Positions 16,521-25,844 of a DNA stretch of 64,000 bases are shown one piece after another. The stretch's first letter is position 1. Every line of letters starts with the position of its first letter. Both the position numbers and the translations under genes were made by a program. The DNA comes from Nonomuraea harbinensis. GTDB lineage: Bacteria; Actinomycetota; Actinomycetes; Streptosporangiales; Streptosporangiaceae. Under the pieces are notes generated by a model, which did not search any database, had not been told where the DNA came from, and was given only the letters and a program-made list of their open reading frames with translations. The stretch is taken from assembly GCF_019396385.1 (NCBI RefSeq), contig NZ_JAHKRN010000008.1, positions 124,001 through 188,000 on the forward strand, written 5' to 3'.

Positions 16521-17363
16521 ATGACCTCCTACCTGATCGGGCTCATCGGCTCCGGCATCGGGCCGTCACTCAGCCCCGCCCTGCACGAGCGGGAGGCGGT
16601 CCGGCTCGGCATCCCGTACGTCTACCGCCTGATCGAGGCGGCCGACGCCGCCGAGGTGGGGGAGCTGGTCCGCGCCACGCGGCGGTTCGGCTTCGACGGG
16701 CTGAACATCACCCATCCCTGCAAGCGGGCCGTGCTCCCGCACCTGGACGAGCTGTCGGCGGACGCGGCCACGCTGGGCGCGGTCAACACGGTGGTGTTCG
16801 ACGGCGAGCGCGCGGTCGGGCACAACACCGACTGGACCGGCTTCGCCGAGTCGTTCGCCCGCGACCTGCCCGGCGCGCCCACCCGCCGGGTGACGCAGCT
16901 CGGCGCGGGCGGCGCCGGGGCGGCGGTCGCGCACGCGCTGCTCACGCTGGGCGCGGGCGAGCTGACGGTGGTGGACGCCGAGCCCGGCCGGGCCCGGGCG
17001 CTGGCGGGGGAGCTGGCCGCGCGGTTCGGCGCGGGCCGGGCGCACCCGGCGGCCCCGGACGACCTGCCGGACCTGCTGCCGGACGCCGACGGGCTGGTGC
17101 ACGCCACCCCCACCGGCATGGCGGGACACCCCGGCCTGCCGCTGCCCGCCGCCCTGCTCCGCCCGGACCTGTGGGTGGCCGACATCGTCTACCGGCCGCT
17201 GGAGACCGAGCTGCTGCGCCGCGCCCGCGCCCTGGGCTGCCGCACCCTCGACGGCGGCGGCATGGTCGTCTTCCAGGCGGCCCACGCCTTCCACCTGTTC
17301 ACGGGCAGGAAACCGGACGCGGAGCGGATGCTCGCCCACCTGACCGAACTCGTCACCGCCTGA
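16521..17363 (+). CDS. aroE: shikimate/quinate dehydrogenase (AroE family)
   Basis: 280 residues. N-terminal substrate domain with GSGIGPSLSPALHE (shikimate-binding serines), NITHPCKRAV with the catalytic lysine (about residue 65) and HNTDWTGF with the catalytic Asp (about 100). The NAD(P) Rossmann motif is LGAGGAGAAV (about 129-138). The catabolic context (transporter, dehydroshikimate dehydratase) suggests it oxidises quinate or shikimate and does not serve aromatic biosynthesis. The ATG at 16521 has a GAGGGTGAG Shine-Dalgarno; the ATG at 16509 overlaps that and is less likely. Followed after 12 bases by the dehydratase gene, so one operon. Confidence 0.88.
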   Translation: MTSYLIGLIGSGIGPSLSPALHEREAVRLGIPYVYRLIEAADAAEVGELVRATRRFGFDGLNITHPCKRAVLPHLDELSADAATLGAVNTVVFDGERAVGHNTDWTGFAESFARDLPGAPTRRVTQLGAGGAGAAVAHALLTLGAGELTVVDAEPGRARALAGELAARFGAGRAHPAAPDDLPDLLPDADGLVHATPTGMAGHPGLPLPAALLRPDLWVADIVYRPLETELLRRARALGCRTLDGGGMVVFQAAHAFHLFTGRKPDAERMLAHLTELVTA

Positions 17364-17375
17364 CAGGAGGACGCC

Positions 17376-19139
17376 ATGCGCAAGTCCATCGCGACCGTGT
17401 CGGTGAGCGGCACGCTGACCGAGAAGCTGGAGGCGATCGCCGCGGCCGGCTTCGACGGGGTGGAGGTGTTCGAGAACGACCTCGTCGCCTGCCCGCTGCC
17501 GCCCGAGGAGATCCGCCTGCGGGCGGACGACCTGGGGCTGGGCATCGACATGTACCAGCCGCTGCGCGACTTCGAGGCGGTGCCCGACGACGTGCTCAAG
17601 GGCAACCTGCGCCGCGCCGAGTACACGTTCGAGCTGATGAACCGGCTCGGCGCGGACACGCTGCTGGTCTGCTCGAACGTCTCCCCGGACGCCCTGCCCG
17701 ACGACGAGCTGGCCGCCGCCCAGCTCCGCCTGCTCGCCGAGCGGGCCGCCGGGCACGGCATCCGGGTCGCCTACGAGGCGCTCGCCTGGGGACGGCACGT
17801 CAGCGAGTATCTGCACGCCTGGCGGATCGTGCGGACGGCCGACCATCCCGCGCTCGGCGTCTGCCTGGACAGCTTCCACATCCTGTCGCGCGGCTCCGAC
17901 CCCATCGGCATCGAGGCGATCCCGGGGGAGAAGGTGTTCTTCCTGCAGCTCGCCGACGCGCCCCGGCTGGCCATGGACGTGCTGCAGTGGAGCCGCCACT
18001 ACCGCTGCTTCCCCGGCCAGGGCGGCTTCGACGTGACGGGCCTGGTACGGCACGTGCTGGCCACAGGGTACGCGGGACCGCTGTCGCTGGAGGTGTTCAA
18101 CGACGTCTTCCGGCAGTCCGACGCCCGCCGGACCGCGCTGGACGCGATGCGGTCGCTGATCGCGCTGGAGGAGGCGCTGACGCCGGACGGGGTGCCGCCG
18201 GTGGTGCCATCCGGGTTCGCCTTCGCCGAGCTGGCCACCGAAGGCTCCGCCGAGCTCTCCGGGATCCTGTCGGCCCTCGGCTTCGCCCGTACCGGCACGC
18301 ATCGCACGAAACCGGTCGAGCTCTGGGAGCAGGGCGGCGCCCGCGTCCTCCTCAACGCGGCCCCAGCGGAATCGGCCGACGAGGAGCCGGCGCTGGTGGC
18401 GATCGGGCTGGAGACGCCCGACCCGGCCGCTTCGGTGAAACGGGCCGGGAAACTGCTCGCGCCGGTGCTGCCGCGCGAGCGCGCGCCCCGCGACGCGCCG
18501 CTGGACGCCATCGCCGCCCCCGACGGGACCGCGCTGTTCTTCTGCCGCACCGGCCACGCCGACCACCCCGACTGGACGGCCGACTTCCCCCGTGCGGAGC
18601 CCGTACCGGAAGGGGACGTGACCGGGATCGACCACGTCGCGCTCACCCAGCCCTGGCAGCACTTCGACGAGGCGTCGCTGTTCTACCGCGGCGTGCTCGG
18701 GCTGCGCCCGCAGGAGAGCCTGGAGGTCGCCGACCCGTACGGCCTGCTGCGCAGCCGCGCCATGGCCGGCGGCGGCACCCGCCTGGTCGTCAACATCGCC
18801 AGGACGGTCGCCCGCCAGGCGTCCCGGCAGCACGTCGCGTTCGCCGTCCGCGACCTGCGGGCGCTCGCCCGGCGGCTGCGCGCGGACCATCCCGGCCTGC
18901 TGCTGCCCATCCCGGCCAACTACTACGACAACCTGGAGGCCAGGTACGGGGCGGACCCGGAGATCAGGGAGCTGGGGCTGCTGTACGACAGGGACGAGGA
19001 GGGCGAGTTCCTGCACCTGTACACGGTGACGGCGGGCCGGGTGTTCTTCGAGCTGGTGCAGCGGATCGGCGGCTACGACGGGTACGGCGCCGCCAACGCG
19101 GCTGTCCGGCTGGCCGTGCAGCACGCCGAGCGGTCATAG
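17376..19139 (+). CDS. qsuB: 3-dehydroshikimate dehydratase fused to an HPPD-like VOC domain
   Basis: 587 residues with the QsuB two-domain layout. The N-terminal part (1-285) is a sugar-phosphate isomerase-like TIM barrel with EALAWGRHV, CLDSFHIL and QLADAP metal-binding segments; it converts 3-dehydroshikimate to protocatechuate. From about residue 410 a 4-hydroxyphenylpyruvate dioxygenase-like vicinal oxygen chelate domain starts (GIDHVALTQPWQ, FYRGVLGL, and a late FFELVQRIGGYDGYG). The VOC part is retained in many actinomycete enzymes with unclear activity. A strong AGGAGG precedes the ATG. Protocatechuate ring-cleavage genes are not in the window and must be elsewhere. Confidence 0.9.
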   Translation: MRKSIATVSVSGTLTEKLEAIAAAGFDGVEVFENDLVACPLPPEEIRLRADDLGLGIDMYQPLRDFEAVPDDVLKGNLRRAEYTFELMNRLGADTLLVCSNVSPDALPDDELAAAQLRLLAERAAGHGIRVAYEALAWGRHVSEYLHAWRIVRTADHPALGVCLDSFHILSRGSDPIGIEAIPGEKVFFLQLADAPRLAMDVLQWSRHYRCFPGQGGFDVTGLVRHVLATGYAGPLSLEVFNDVFRQSDARRTALDAMRSLIALEEALTPDGVPPVVPSGFAFAELATEGSAELSGILSALGFARTGTHRTKPVELWEQGGARVLLNAAPAESADEEPALVAIGLETPDPAASVKRAGKLLAPVLPRERAPRDAPLDAIAAPDGTALFFCRTGHADHPDWTADFPRAEPVPEGDVTGIDHVALTQPWQHFDEASLFYRGVLGLRPQESLEVADPYGLLRSRAMAGGGTRLVVNIARTVARQASRQHVAFAVRDLRALARRLRADHPGLLLPIPANYYDNLEARYGADPEIRELGLLYDRDEEGEFLHLYTVTAGRVFFELVQRIGGYDGYGAANAAVRLAVQHAERS

Positions 19140-19176
19140 GATGAGGCGTATCGTCCCCGCCGTCCCGTGGAGTCAC

Positions 19177-19830
19177 ATGACCTCGCAGCCAGCCACCGGT
19201 GAGCGACGGCGCGACGCCGACCGCACCAGGGCGGAGATCCTCGAGGTCGCCCAGCGGGAGTTCGCCAGGCGCGGCTACGCGGGGGCGCGGGTCGACGAGA
19301 TCGCCGAGCTGATGCGCACCACCAAGCGCATGATCTACTACTACTACGGCAGCAAGGAGAAGCTCTACATCGCCGTCCTGGAGAAGGCCTACTCCGAGGT
19401 CCGCGCCGCCGAGCGCGACCTCGACGTGGAGCACCTGGCGCCGGTCGAGGCGATCCGCACGCTCGCGCAGCTGACCTTCGACCACCACGAGGCCCACCGC
19501 GACTTCATCAAGCTCGTCGCGATCGAGAACATCCACGGGGCCGAGCACATACGCAAGTCGCAGGCCCTGGCCAACCTCGGCACGCCCGTGCTCGGCGTCA
19601 TCGAGCGCATCCTGGAGGCGGGCCGGGCCGGCGGCGACTTCGACACCGAGGCCGACGCCGTCGACGTGCACATGATGATCAGCGCGTTCTGCTTCTTCCG
19701 GGTGGCCAACCAGCACACGTTCGGCGCGCTGTTCGGGCGCGACATGGCCGCGCCCGAACACCGCGACCGGCTGCGCCGCATGGTGGGCGAGATGACCGTC
19801 GCCTACCTGCGCGGCGGTCACAGACCGTAG
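19177..19830 (+). CDS. TetR-family regulator of the shikimate/quinate genes
   Basis: 217 residues. Helix-turn-helix in residues about 14-60 (RAEILEVAQREFARRGYAGARVDEIAELMRTTKRMIYYYYGSKEKLY, given here in outline) followed by an all-helical ligand domain. The co-directional position directly after qsuB and the paired operators upstream of the operon suggest it represses this pathway and responds to an intermediate. The start is uncertain: ATG 19177 has GTGGAG upstream, while an ATG at 19141 directly after the qsuB stop would add 12 residues. Its last 13 bases overlap the convergent oxidoreductase gene. Confidence 0.85.
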   Translation: MTSQPATGERRRDADRTRAEILEVAQREFARRGYAGARVDEIAELMRTTKRMIYYYYGSKEKLYIAVLEKAYSEVRAAERDLDVEHLAPVEAIRTLAQLTFDHHEAHRDFIKLVAIENIHGAEHIRKSQALANLGTPVLGVIERILEAGRAGGDFDTEADAVDVHMMISAFCFFRVANQHTFGALFGRDMAAPEHRDRLRRMVGEMTVAYLRGGHRP

Positions 19831-21227
19831 GCCTCCAGCAGCCGCAGCCACACCTCGCTCACCGTCGGGAACGACGGCACGGCGTGCCAGAGCCGCTCCA
19901 GCGGCACCTCGCCGGTCACCGCGACGGTCGCCGAGTGCAGCAGCTCGGCCGTGCCCGGCCCGGCGAACGTGACGCCCAGCAGCACCTTGCGGTCCTCGTC
20001 CACCACCGCCTTGGCCCGGCCGCGGTAGCCGTCGCCGAGCAGGTAGGCGCCGGACACGTCCGCGAGATCGTACTCGACCGCCCGCACCCGGAAGCCGGCC
20101 TCGCGGGCGGCCGACTCGGTGCGCCCGACCGAGCAGATCTGCGGGTCGGTGAACACCACCTGCGGCGGCCCGAACCCGTCCGCGACCGCGCGCATCCCCG
20201 GCAGGTCGTCGGCCTCGCCCCTGGCCCGGGCCGCGATGACGTCACCGCACGCCCGCGCCTGGTACTTGCCCATGTGGGTGAGCAGGTTGCGCCCGTTGAC
20301 GTCGCCCACCGCGTACAGCCAGCCGCCGTCCACGCCGGTGGCGCGCAGGCTGTCGTCCACCTCGACCGGCCGGTCCGCCGGTAGCCCGACGCTCTCCAGC
20401 CCCAGCCCCTTGGTGGCGGGTCTGCGGCCGGTCGCGACCAGCACCTCGTCGGCCTCGATCGGCGGGCCCTCCGGCAGGTGGACGGTCACCTTGCCGCCCG
20501 GCTCCGGCCGTTCCACCCGCTCCGCCGAGGTGTGCGGCCGCACGTCGATCCCGGCGGCCGCGAACGACTCGGCCAGCAGCTCACCCGCGAACGGCTCCAT
20601 CCGCTCCAGCAGCCCTCCGCCGCGCACCAGCATCGTCGTCTGCCTGGCGCCCAGCCCGTGCATGGCCTGCGCCATCTCGCAGCCGACCACGCCGCCGCCG
20701 ATCACCGCGAGCCGGTCGGGCACCGAGGAGGCGGCGGTCACCTCGTGGCTGGTCCACGGCTCCGCCTCCCTCAGCCCCGGCACCGGCGGCACCGAGGCGA
20801 CGCTGCCGGTCGCCAGCACCACGGCGTGGCGGGCGGTCAGCACCCGCTCGCCGTCCGGGGTGTCGACGACGACCCGGCGCGGGCCGTCGAGCCTGCCGCG
20901 CCCGCGCACGAACGTGGCGGGCACGCTCTCGATCCACCCCACCTGGCCGGCGTCGTCGTAGCGGCTGACCGCCTCGTCGCGGCGGGCCAGCACGGCCCGC
21001 GTGTCGATCGGCCCCACCTCCAGGCCCGGCACCCGGGACACGTCGGCGGCCAGCTCGACCGGGCGCAGCAGCGCCTTGCTCGGGATGCACGCCCAGTAGG
21101 AACACTCGCCGCCCGCCAGCCGCTCCTCCACGACCGCGGCCGACAGCCCGCCGCGCACCGCCCGCTGGGCGACGTTCTCACCGGCCGGGCCTGCTCCGAT
21201 CACGATGACGTCGAACTCGTCGGACAC
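19818..21227 (-). CDS. FAD-dependent pyridine nucleotide-disulfide oxidoreductase
   Basis: 469 residues of the class I flavin disulfide reductase family (dihydrolipoamide dehydrogenase, mercuric reductase and mycothione reductase relatives). FAD motif VIGAGPAGENVA (about 9-20), redox-active CSYWAC (about 43-48) in the expected C-x4-C spacing, NAD motif VIGGGVVGCEMA (about 173-184), and C-terminal HAVPSFPTVSE with the catalytic His and Glu. The substrate cannot be told; it is not in an E2/E3 operon. The GTG at 21227 with GGGAGG upstream is the start; the frame runs further upstream without support. It converges on the TetR gene with a 13-base overlap. Confidence 0.86.
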   Translation of the reverse strand: MSDEFDVIVIGAGPAGENVAQRAVRGGLSAAVVEERLAGGECSYWACIPSKALLRPVELAADVSRVPGLEVGPIDTRAVLARRDEAVSRYDDAGQVGWIESVPATFVRGRGRLDGPRRVVVDTPDGERVLTARHAVVLATGSVASVPPVPGLREAEPWTSHEVTAASSVPDRLAVIGGGVVGCEMAQAMHGLGARQTTMLVRGGGLLERMEPFAGELLAESFAAAGIDVRPHTSAERVERPEPGGKVTVHLPEGPPIEADEVLVATGRRPATKGLGLESVGLPADRPVEVDDSLRATGVDGGWLYAVGDVNGRNLLTHMGKYQARACGDVIAARARGEADDLPGMRAVADGFGPPQVVFTDPQICSVGRTESAAREAGFRVRAVEYDLADVSGAYLLGDGYRGRAKAVVDEDRKVLLGVTFAGPGTAELLHSATVAVTGEVPLERLWHAVPSFPTVSEVWLRLLEAYGL

Positions 21228-21376
21228 GGTTACCTCCCGGATGGCGTTTCCCCTGGGGGCAGTCTGCCAGCCGATCAACCCACGCTCCAGGGCGCGCACC
21301 GAGCCCGCGAAGCCGATCGCCGGCGAACGCGCGGGGCCATCCGGTTCTCAGCGCAGGCCGGGGGCGAGGTCCTCGC

Positions 21377-22075
21377 TCAGGCCCCGGCGCCGGTCGAAGG
21401 CACGGCCTTCAGCCAGCCTCTGTCGTCGGTCAGGAACCGGTCCAGCCGCAGCCCCGCCTCCTCCAGCGCGGCCGCCAGCTGCTCGTCCGACAGCCGCCGC
21501 GAGGTGAACGACTGCGACCACTCGCGCTGCCCGTACCAGTAACTCATGGTCGCGTTGACCAGGCCGGGCGCGATCTCCTCCAGCGCCGACAACTCGATCC
21601 GGAGGTCGCCGTCGGTCCTGCCCCGGCCCACCTCCCAGGCGTCGTGCCGCTCCGGCGGCGTCCACTGGATCAGCACCGCCCCGTCCCCGGCCACGTGCCG
21701 CGCGCACGCCTCCAGCAGGCCCCGCCGCCCGCTCTCGTCGGCGGTGTGCACCAGGTTCGAGGCCAGCAGCACGCCGTCGAAGCGCCGCCCCAGCCGCAGG
21801 TCCTGTACGCGCGAGCAGACGGTCTCCGCCCCCCGGACCTCGGCCAGCATCTCGGCCGACTCGTCGACCGCCACCACCTCGTAGCCGCGCTCGACCAGCG
21901 GGTGGGTCACCCGCCCCACGCCTGCGCCCAGGTCGAGCACCGACCCGCCGGCCGGCACCTCGCCGGCCACGATGTCCGGCTCCCCGCCCGGCCGCATCAG
22001 CTTGTAGAACTCGACGGGCGAGCCGTCGGGAGTGATGGCCCCGAACCCGGTCCCGCTGTTCGGAATGATCTTCAT
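21377..22075 (-). CDS. class I SAM-dependent methyltransferase
   Basis: 232 residues with motif I LDLGAGVGRVTHPL (about 47-60), the acidic end of strand 2 in VAVDESAEM, and a GVLLASNLVHT motif-IV region. No target can be assigned; the ERHDAWEVGRGRTDGDLR region is a divergent cap. The ATG at 22075 is seven bases downstream of TAGTGT, so a leaderless transcript is likely. It lies 33 bases downstream of, and in the same direction as, the ABC exporter pair. Confidence 0.78.
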   Translation of the reverse strand: MKIIPNSGTGFGAITPDGSPVEFYKLMRPGGEPDIVAGEVPAGGSVLDLGAGVGRVTHPLVERGYEVVAVDESAEMLAEVRGAETVCSRVQDLRLGRRFDGVLLASNLVHTADESGRRGLLEACARHVAGDGAVLIQWTPPERHDAWEVGRGRTDGDLRIELSALEEIAPGLVNATMSYWYGQREWSQSFTSRRLSDEQLAAALEEAGLRLDRFLTDDRGWLKAVPSTGAGA

Positions 22076-22082
22076 GCGTTCG

Positions 22083-22088
22083 ACACTA
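22083..22088 (-). promoter_or_regulatory. -10 box TAGTGT of a leaderless methyltransferase transcript
   Basis: On the minus strand TAGTGT is followed after exactly seven bases by ATG 22075, matching the other leaderless starts here. Confidence 0.45.
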
Positions 22089-22107
22089 ATCCCGGAAGGA
22101 CGCGCCG

Positions 22108-22929
22108 TCAGTCGCCGAACCGGGACAATTTCCCGTGCCGCCGGGCATACCGCAGCGCCCACCCGAACAGCGCCAGCGTCGCCGCCACGTAGACCACGTT
22201 CAGCCCCGCCGCCCACGCCATCCGGTCCCACGGCACCGCGCCGCCCGCCATGACCGTGCGCATCCCCTCGAACACATGGGACGCGGGCGTGAACCAGGCC
22301 ACCACCCGCAGCGGCTCCGGCAGCACCGAGACCGGATAGAAGATCCCCGCCAGCGGCTGCACCACGAACACCAGCGACCAGGCGATCACCTGCGCGTTCT
22401 CGCCGAACCTGAGCACCGCCGAGATGCCGACCAGCCCGAGCGACCAGCCGAACACCAGCAGCACCCCCATGAACGGCACCAGCCCCACGCCCAGGGTCAT
22501 CACCCCGAACCCGTACAGCGCGTACGCCAGCCCCGCCATGACCATGACCGCGACCGCCACCTTGCCCAGCGCGAACAGCATCAGCCCGGTCACGTACTCC
22601 ACGCTGGACAACGGGCTGACCTGGACGTTCAGCAGGTTCCTGGACCAGATGTCCTCCAGGAAGGCGATGGAGATCTCGTTGCTGGCCTTCTGCAGCACCT
22701 GCCACAGCAGCACCGCGCCGAGCAGGAACGTGACCACGAACGGCACCCGCTGCGACTGCAGGAAAAGCGTCACGAACCCCCACAGCACCAGCTCGACCGT
22801 CGGCCAGAACAGGATCTCGAACATCCTGATCGGGCTGCGCCGCAGCGCCGCGAAGTCGCGCCGCACCACGCCGAGGATCCGCTGCCGCCGGGCGGCCGCC
22901 CCGAGCGGGGGCAGCGTCAGAGTCGTCAT
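22108..22929 (-). CDS. ABC-2 type exporter permease
   Basis: 273 residues with about six hydrophobic segments of the ABC-2 permease family (DrrB/NodJ type), working with the ATPase encoded directly upstream. The end of the protein has the family region around GIFYPVSVLPEPLR and FTPASHVFEGMR. The ATG at 22929 overlaps the ATPase stop (ATGA), so the two are translationally coupled. The substrate is unknown; drug or lipid export is typical for such pairs. Confidence 0.85.
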   Translation of the reverse strand: MTTLTLPPLGAAARRQRILGVVRRDFAALRRSPIRMFEILFWPTVELVLWGFVTLFLQSQRVPFVVTFLLGAVLLWQVLQKASNEISIAFLEDIWSRNLLNVQVSPLSSVEYVTGLMLFALGKVAVAVMVMAGLAYALYGFGVMTLGVGLVPFMGVLLVFGWSLGLVGISAVLRFGENAQVIAWSLVFVVQPLAGIFYPVSVLPEPLRVVAWFTPASHVFEGMRTVMAGGAVPWDRMAWAAGLNVVYVAATLALFGWALRYARRHGKLSRFGD

Positions 22930-23645
22930 CCGCGCGCCACCTTCAGGAACACCTCTTCCAGGTCCACGACCCCGTAGTGACCGGCCAGCTCGGCGGCCGT
23001 CCCCTCGGCGACGATCCGCCCGGCCGCCATGAAGCAGATGCGGTCGCACATCCGCTCCACCTCGCGCATGTTGTGCGAGGTGATCAGCATCGCGCTGCCG
23101 TTCTCCCCGGCCACCCGCGACAGCAGGCCGCGGATGCGGTCGCCCGCGTCGGGGTCGAGGTTGGCCGTCGGCTCGTCGAGCACCAGCAGCCGGGGCGCGT
23201 TGAGCAGCGCCTTGGCCAGCTGCACCCGGGTGCGCTGGCCGGACGACAGGTCCATCATCCGCCGCCCGCGCAGCGGCCCCAGCTCCAGCAGCTCGATCAT
23301 CTCCGCCACCCGCGCCTTCGGCCGCCGCACCGCGTAGAGGCGGGCGAACGCGTCCAGCACCTCGTGCACCAGCAGCGGCCCCGGGAGGTCCACGTAGCTG
23401 GCGGCGAAGTTGACCTGGCTGAGCACCTCGACGCGGTGCCGCGCCAGATCCATCCCGAAGACCCGCACCTGGCCCGCGTCGGGAGTGATCAGCCCGAGCA
23501 GCATGTGGAGCGTCGTCGACTTGCCCGCCCCGTTGAGGCCCAGCAGCCCCACGACCTCGCCGTGGCCTACGCCGAAACTCACCTCGTCGACCGCGGTGAC
23601 CGGGCCGAACCGCTTGACCAGCTTGATCGCCTCGAGGATGGCCAC
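22926..23645 (-). CDS. ABC exporter ATP-binding protein
   Basis: 239 residues. Walker A GLNGAGKSTT (about 37-46), Q loop in the VNFAASYVDLPGPLL region, signature LSSGQRTRVQLAKALL (about 134-149; S in place of the usual G in LSGGQ), Walker B LLVLDEPTANLDPD and switch His in ITSHNMREV. It powers the permease encoded four bases downstream. The GTG at 23645 is the first start in the frame. It is 27 bases from the lvaA-like stop on the same strand, so it may also receive read-through. Confidence 0.88.
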   Translation of the reverse strand: MAILEAIKLVKRFGPVTAVDEVSFGVGHGEVVGLLGLNGAGKSTTLHMLLGLITPDAGQVRVFGMDLARHRVEVLSQVNFAASYVDLPGPLLVHEVLDAFARLYAVRRPKARVAEMIELLELGPLRGRRMMDLSSGQRTRVQLAKALLNAPRLLVLDEPTANLDPDAGDRIRGLLSRVAGENGSAMLITSHNMREVERMCDRICFMAAGRIVAEGTAAELAGHYGVVDLEEVFLKVARG

Positions 23646-23672
23646 CGCTTCAGCGTGCTGCCCCGGCGCGAG

Positions 23673-24620
23673 TCACCGCAACGGGTTTTCCTCCAGCATG
23701 GCCAGCAGGTCCCACTCGTTCTCGCACACCCGCCGCCCGATCGCCGCCAGTTCCACCGACCGCGACTCGCCGGTGAGATGCCGCCGGGCCTGCACGACGC
23801 AGATGACGCCCCACTTGAGCACCCCGAACGTCTCCCACCAGCGCAGCGCCTCCCGGTCCACCGGGTGTCCCGACGCCTTCTCGTACGAGGTCACGAGGTC
23901 GTCGTAGGACCCGAAACCGCCCACCGGCAGCGGCGACCCGAACCGCCACGCCTTGACGCACAGCCAGCCGAGGTCCTCCAGCGGGTCGCCGGCGTGCGCC
24001 AGCTCCCAGTCGAGCACCGCCCTGACGCCCTCGGGCCCGACGATCAGGTTGCCGTTGCGGAAGTCGCCGTGCACCACGGTCCGCCGGCCGCGCTCCGGCC
24101 GCGCCGCCGCCAGGCGCCGCAGGGCGAGCTCGAAGACCGGATGCGGCTCCCCGGCCATGTCCAGCGCCGCCCGCCACTGATCCAGCGGATCGTCGCTTCC
24201 GTAATCGGCCTGGGGGAGCGCGGACAGCGGCATCCGGTGGATCGCCGCCAGCGCCTCACCGCACTGCGCGGCCAGCCGTGGCCGCGCCTCGCGAAAGGCG
24301 TCGTCCCGCAGGATCCGCCGCGGGATCGTCTCACCTTCGACCCGCTCCATGAGCACGTACGAACCAGCCGCCGCCACCACACCCGGCACCGGCACCCCGG
24401 CCTCCCGCGCGGCCCGCATCAACCCCGCCTCGGCCGCCGGCCCGGCACCCAGCCCGCCCTCGGCCCCCGACCGCAGGATCAGCGGATGACGTACCCCGTC
24501 AGGCGTGACCACGTCCAGCGCCCACGTCTCCCGCGACGCCCCGCCCGGCAGCCGCACCCGCCCCTCGACCGAGGCCCCGCCGCCGAAGGCCTCCCGCACC
24601 ACCGCGTCGACGTCGGTCAC
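23673..24620 (-). CDS. lvaA: aminoglycoside-phosphotransferase-fold kinase, LvaA-like 4-hydroxyacyl-CoA kinase
   Basis: 315 residues of the APH/choline kinase fold with the catalytic HGDFRNGNLIV (about 184-194) and the metal-binding LDWELAHAGDP. Resistance is unlikely: it overlaps (GTGA) an ACAD10/11-like acyl-CoA dehydrogenase gene, and a DUF6285 gene lies next to that. Kinase, DUF6285 protein and acyl-CoA dehydrogenase are exactly the lvaA, lvaB and lvaC set of the levulinate pathway, in which the 4-hydroxyl of a 4-hydroxyacyl-CoA is phosphorylated before removal. The same two domains are fused in animal ACAD10/ACAD11. The symbol rests on this gene set, not on a sequence comparison. Confidence 0.78.
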   Translation of the reverse strand: MTDVDAVVREAFGGGASVEGRVRLPGGASRETWALDVVTPDGVRHPLILRSGAEGGLGAGPAAEAGLMRAAREAGVPVPGVVAAAGSYVLMERVEGETIPRRILRDDAFREARPRLAAQCGEALAAIHRMPLSALPQADYGSDDPLDQWRAALDMAGEPHPVFELALRRLAAARPERGRRTVVHGDFRNGNLIVGPEGVRAVLDWELAHAGDPLEDLGWLCVKAWRFGSPLPVGGFGSYDDLVTSYEKASGHPVDREALRWWETFGVLKWGVICVVQARRHLTGESRSVELAAIGRRVCENEWDLLAMLEENPLR

Positions 24621-25798
24621 CGGAGCCCGAACTCCCAGTTGCCGCCGCCCGCGTACTCGCCGAGTATCCGCCGCCCCACCGAGTCGATGTGCACCTCGTC
24701 CGGCCCGTCGTAGATCCGCCCGGCCCGCGCGTGCCGGTACATCCGGTCCAGCGGCGTGTCCGGAGTCAGCCCCGCCGCCCCGTGCACCTGGATCGCCCGG
24801 TCGATGACGTTGTGCAGCATCCGCGCCCCGACCACCTTGATCGCGCCGATCTCCACCCGCGCGCCGCCCCCGGCGTCGACCGCCTCCGCCGCCTGCAGCG
24901 TCAGCAGCCGCGCCGCCTGGATCTCCGCGTACGAGTCGAACACGTGCTGCCGCATCAGCTGCTTCTTCGCCAGCGGCTCGCCGAACGCCGTCCGCTCGTG
25001 CAACCGGCGGCACATCAGGTCGAACGCCCGCTGCGCCTGCCCCAGCCACCGCATGCAGTGGAAGATCCGCCCCGGCCCGAGCCGCTTCTGCGCGATCACG
25101 AACCCGTGCCCGCGCGGCCCCAGCAGGTTGGCCGCCGGCACCCGCACGTCCTCGTACCGCACCTCGCAGTGCGACCCGTTCAGCCCGAGCACCGGCGTCT
25201 CCCGCACGATCGTGTAACCGGGCGTGTCCGTCGGCACCAGGATCATCGAGAACGCCAGGTGCGGCGGCGCGTCCTCCTCGGTCCGGCACATCACGGTCGT
25301 GTACGCCGCCTGCGACGCGCCCGTGGTGAACCACTTGTGCCCGCTCACCACCCACTCGTCGCCGTCGAGCACCGCCCGCGTCGCGATCTGCGTCGGGTCG
25401 CTGCTCGACACCGCCGGCTCGGTCATCGCGAAGCTCGGCGAGATCTCGGCCCGCACCAGCGGCGCCAGATAGCGCTCCCGCTGCTCGGCGGTCCCGTGCT
25501 CGTACAGCATGAGCGAGTCCTGCAACGTGTACGTGCCGAGCGCGAGCTGCCCGTACTCGCTGCGCCCCTGCACCTCGTTGACGTACACGTAGTCGAGGAA
25601 CGGCAGCCCGCCGCCGCCCAGCTCCTTCGGGTGCCCGAGCGCCCAGAGCCCTTCCTTCTTCGCCTCCTCCTGCAGCTCGCGGAGCGCCTCCCGGCCGCCT
25701 TCCTCGATGGCGCGCTCCGCGGGCTCCACCCGCTCGGTCATGAACGCGTACACGGCATCCCGCAACGGGCGGACCCTGTCAGGCACGGCGAAACTCAT
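24617..25798 (-). CDS. lvaC: acyl-CoA dehydrogenase family protein, LvaC/ACAD11-like
   Basis: 393 residues with the acyl-CoA dehydrogenase layout: helical N-terminus, FAMTEPAVSSSDPTQIATRA flavin-contact segment in the middle, beta domain GDEWVVSGHKWFTTGA, and the C-terminal helical domain with QVHGAAGLTPDTPLDRMYRHAR and AGRIYDGPDEVH. This is the ACAD10/11 subgroup, which in the lva pathway eliminates phosphate from 4-phosphoacyl-CoA and does not perform an ordinary alpha-beta dehydrogenation. It is the first gene of the minus-strand operon and is coupled to the kinase gene by GTGA. The ATG at 25798 is 46 bases from the divergent lvaB-like start. Confidence 0.82.
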   Translation of the reverse strand: MSFAVPDRVRPLRDAVYAFMTERVEPAERAIEEGGREALRELQEEAKKEGLWALGHPKELGGGGLPFLDYVYVNEVQGRSEYGQLALGTYTLQDSLMLYEHGTAEQRERYLAPLVRAEISPSFAMTEPAVSSSDPTQIATRAVLDGDEWVVSGHKWFTTGASQAAYTTVMCRTEEDAPPHLAFSMILVPTDTPGYTIVRETPVLGLNGSHCEVRYEDVRVPAANLLGPRGHGFVIAQKRLGPGRIFHCMRWLGQAQRAFDLMCRRLHERTAFGEPLAKKQLMRQHVFDSYAEIQAARLLTLQAAEAVDAGGGARVEIGAIKVVGARMLHNVIDRAIQVHGAAGLTPDTPLDRMYRHARAGRIYDGPDEVHIDSVGRRILGEYAGGGNWEFGLR

Positions 25799-25844
25799 GC
25801 AAGGATCTCAACCGAAAACGACTGTCCGGTCAACGGAGAACAGC

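Noticed and set aside
23673..24620. Aminoglycoside resistance gene
   Set aside because: The APH fold is shared, but coupling to an ACAD10/11-like dehydrogenase and neighbouring DUF6285 gene points to acyl-CoA metabolism.
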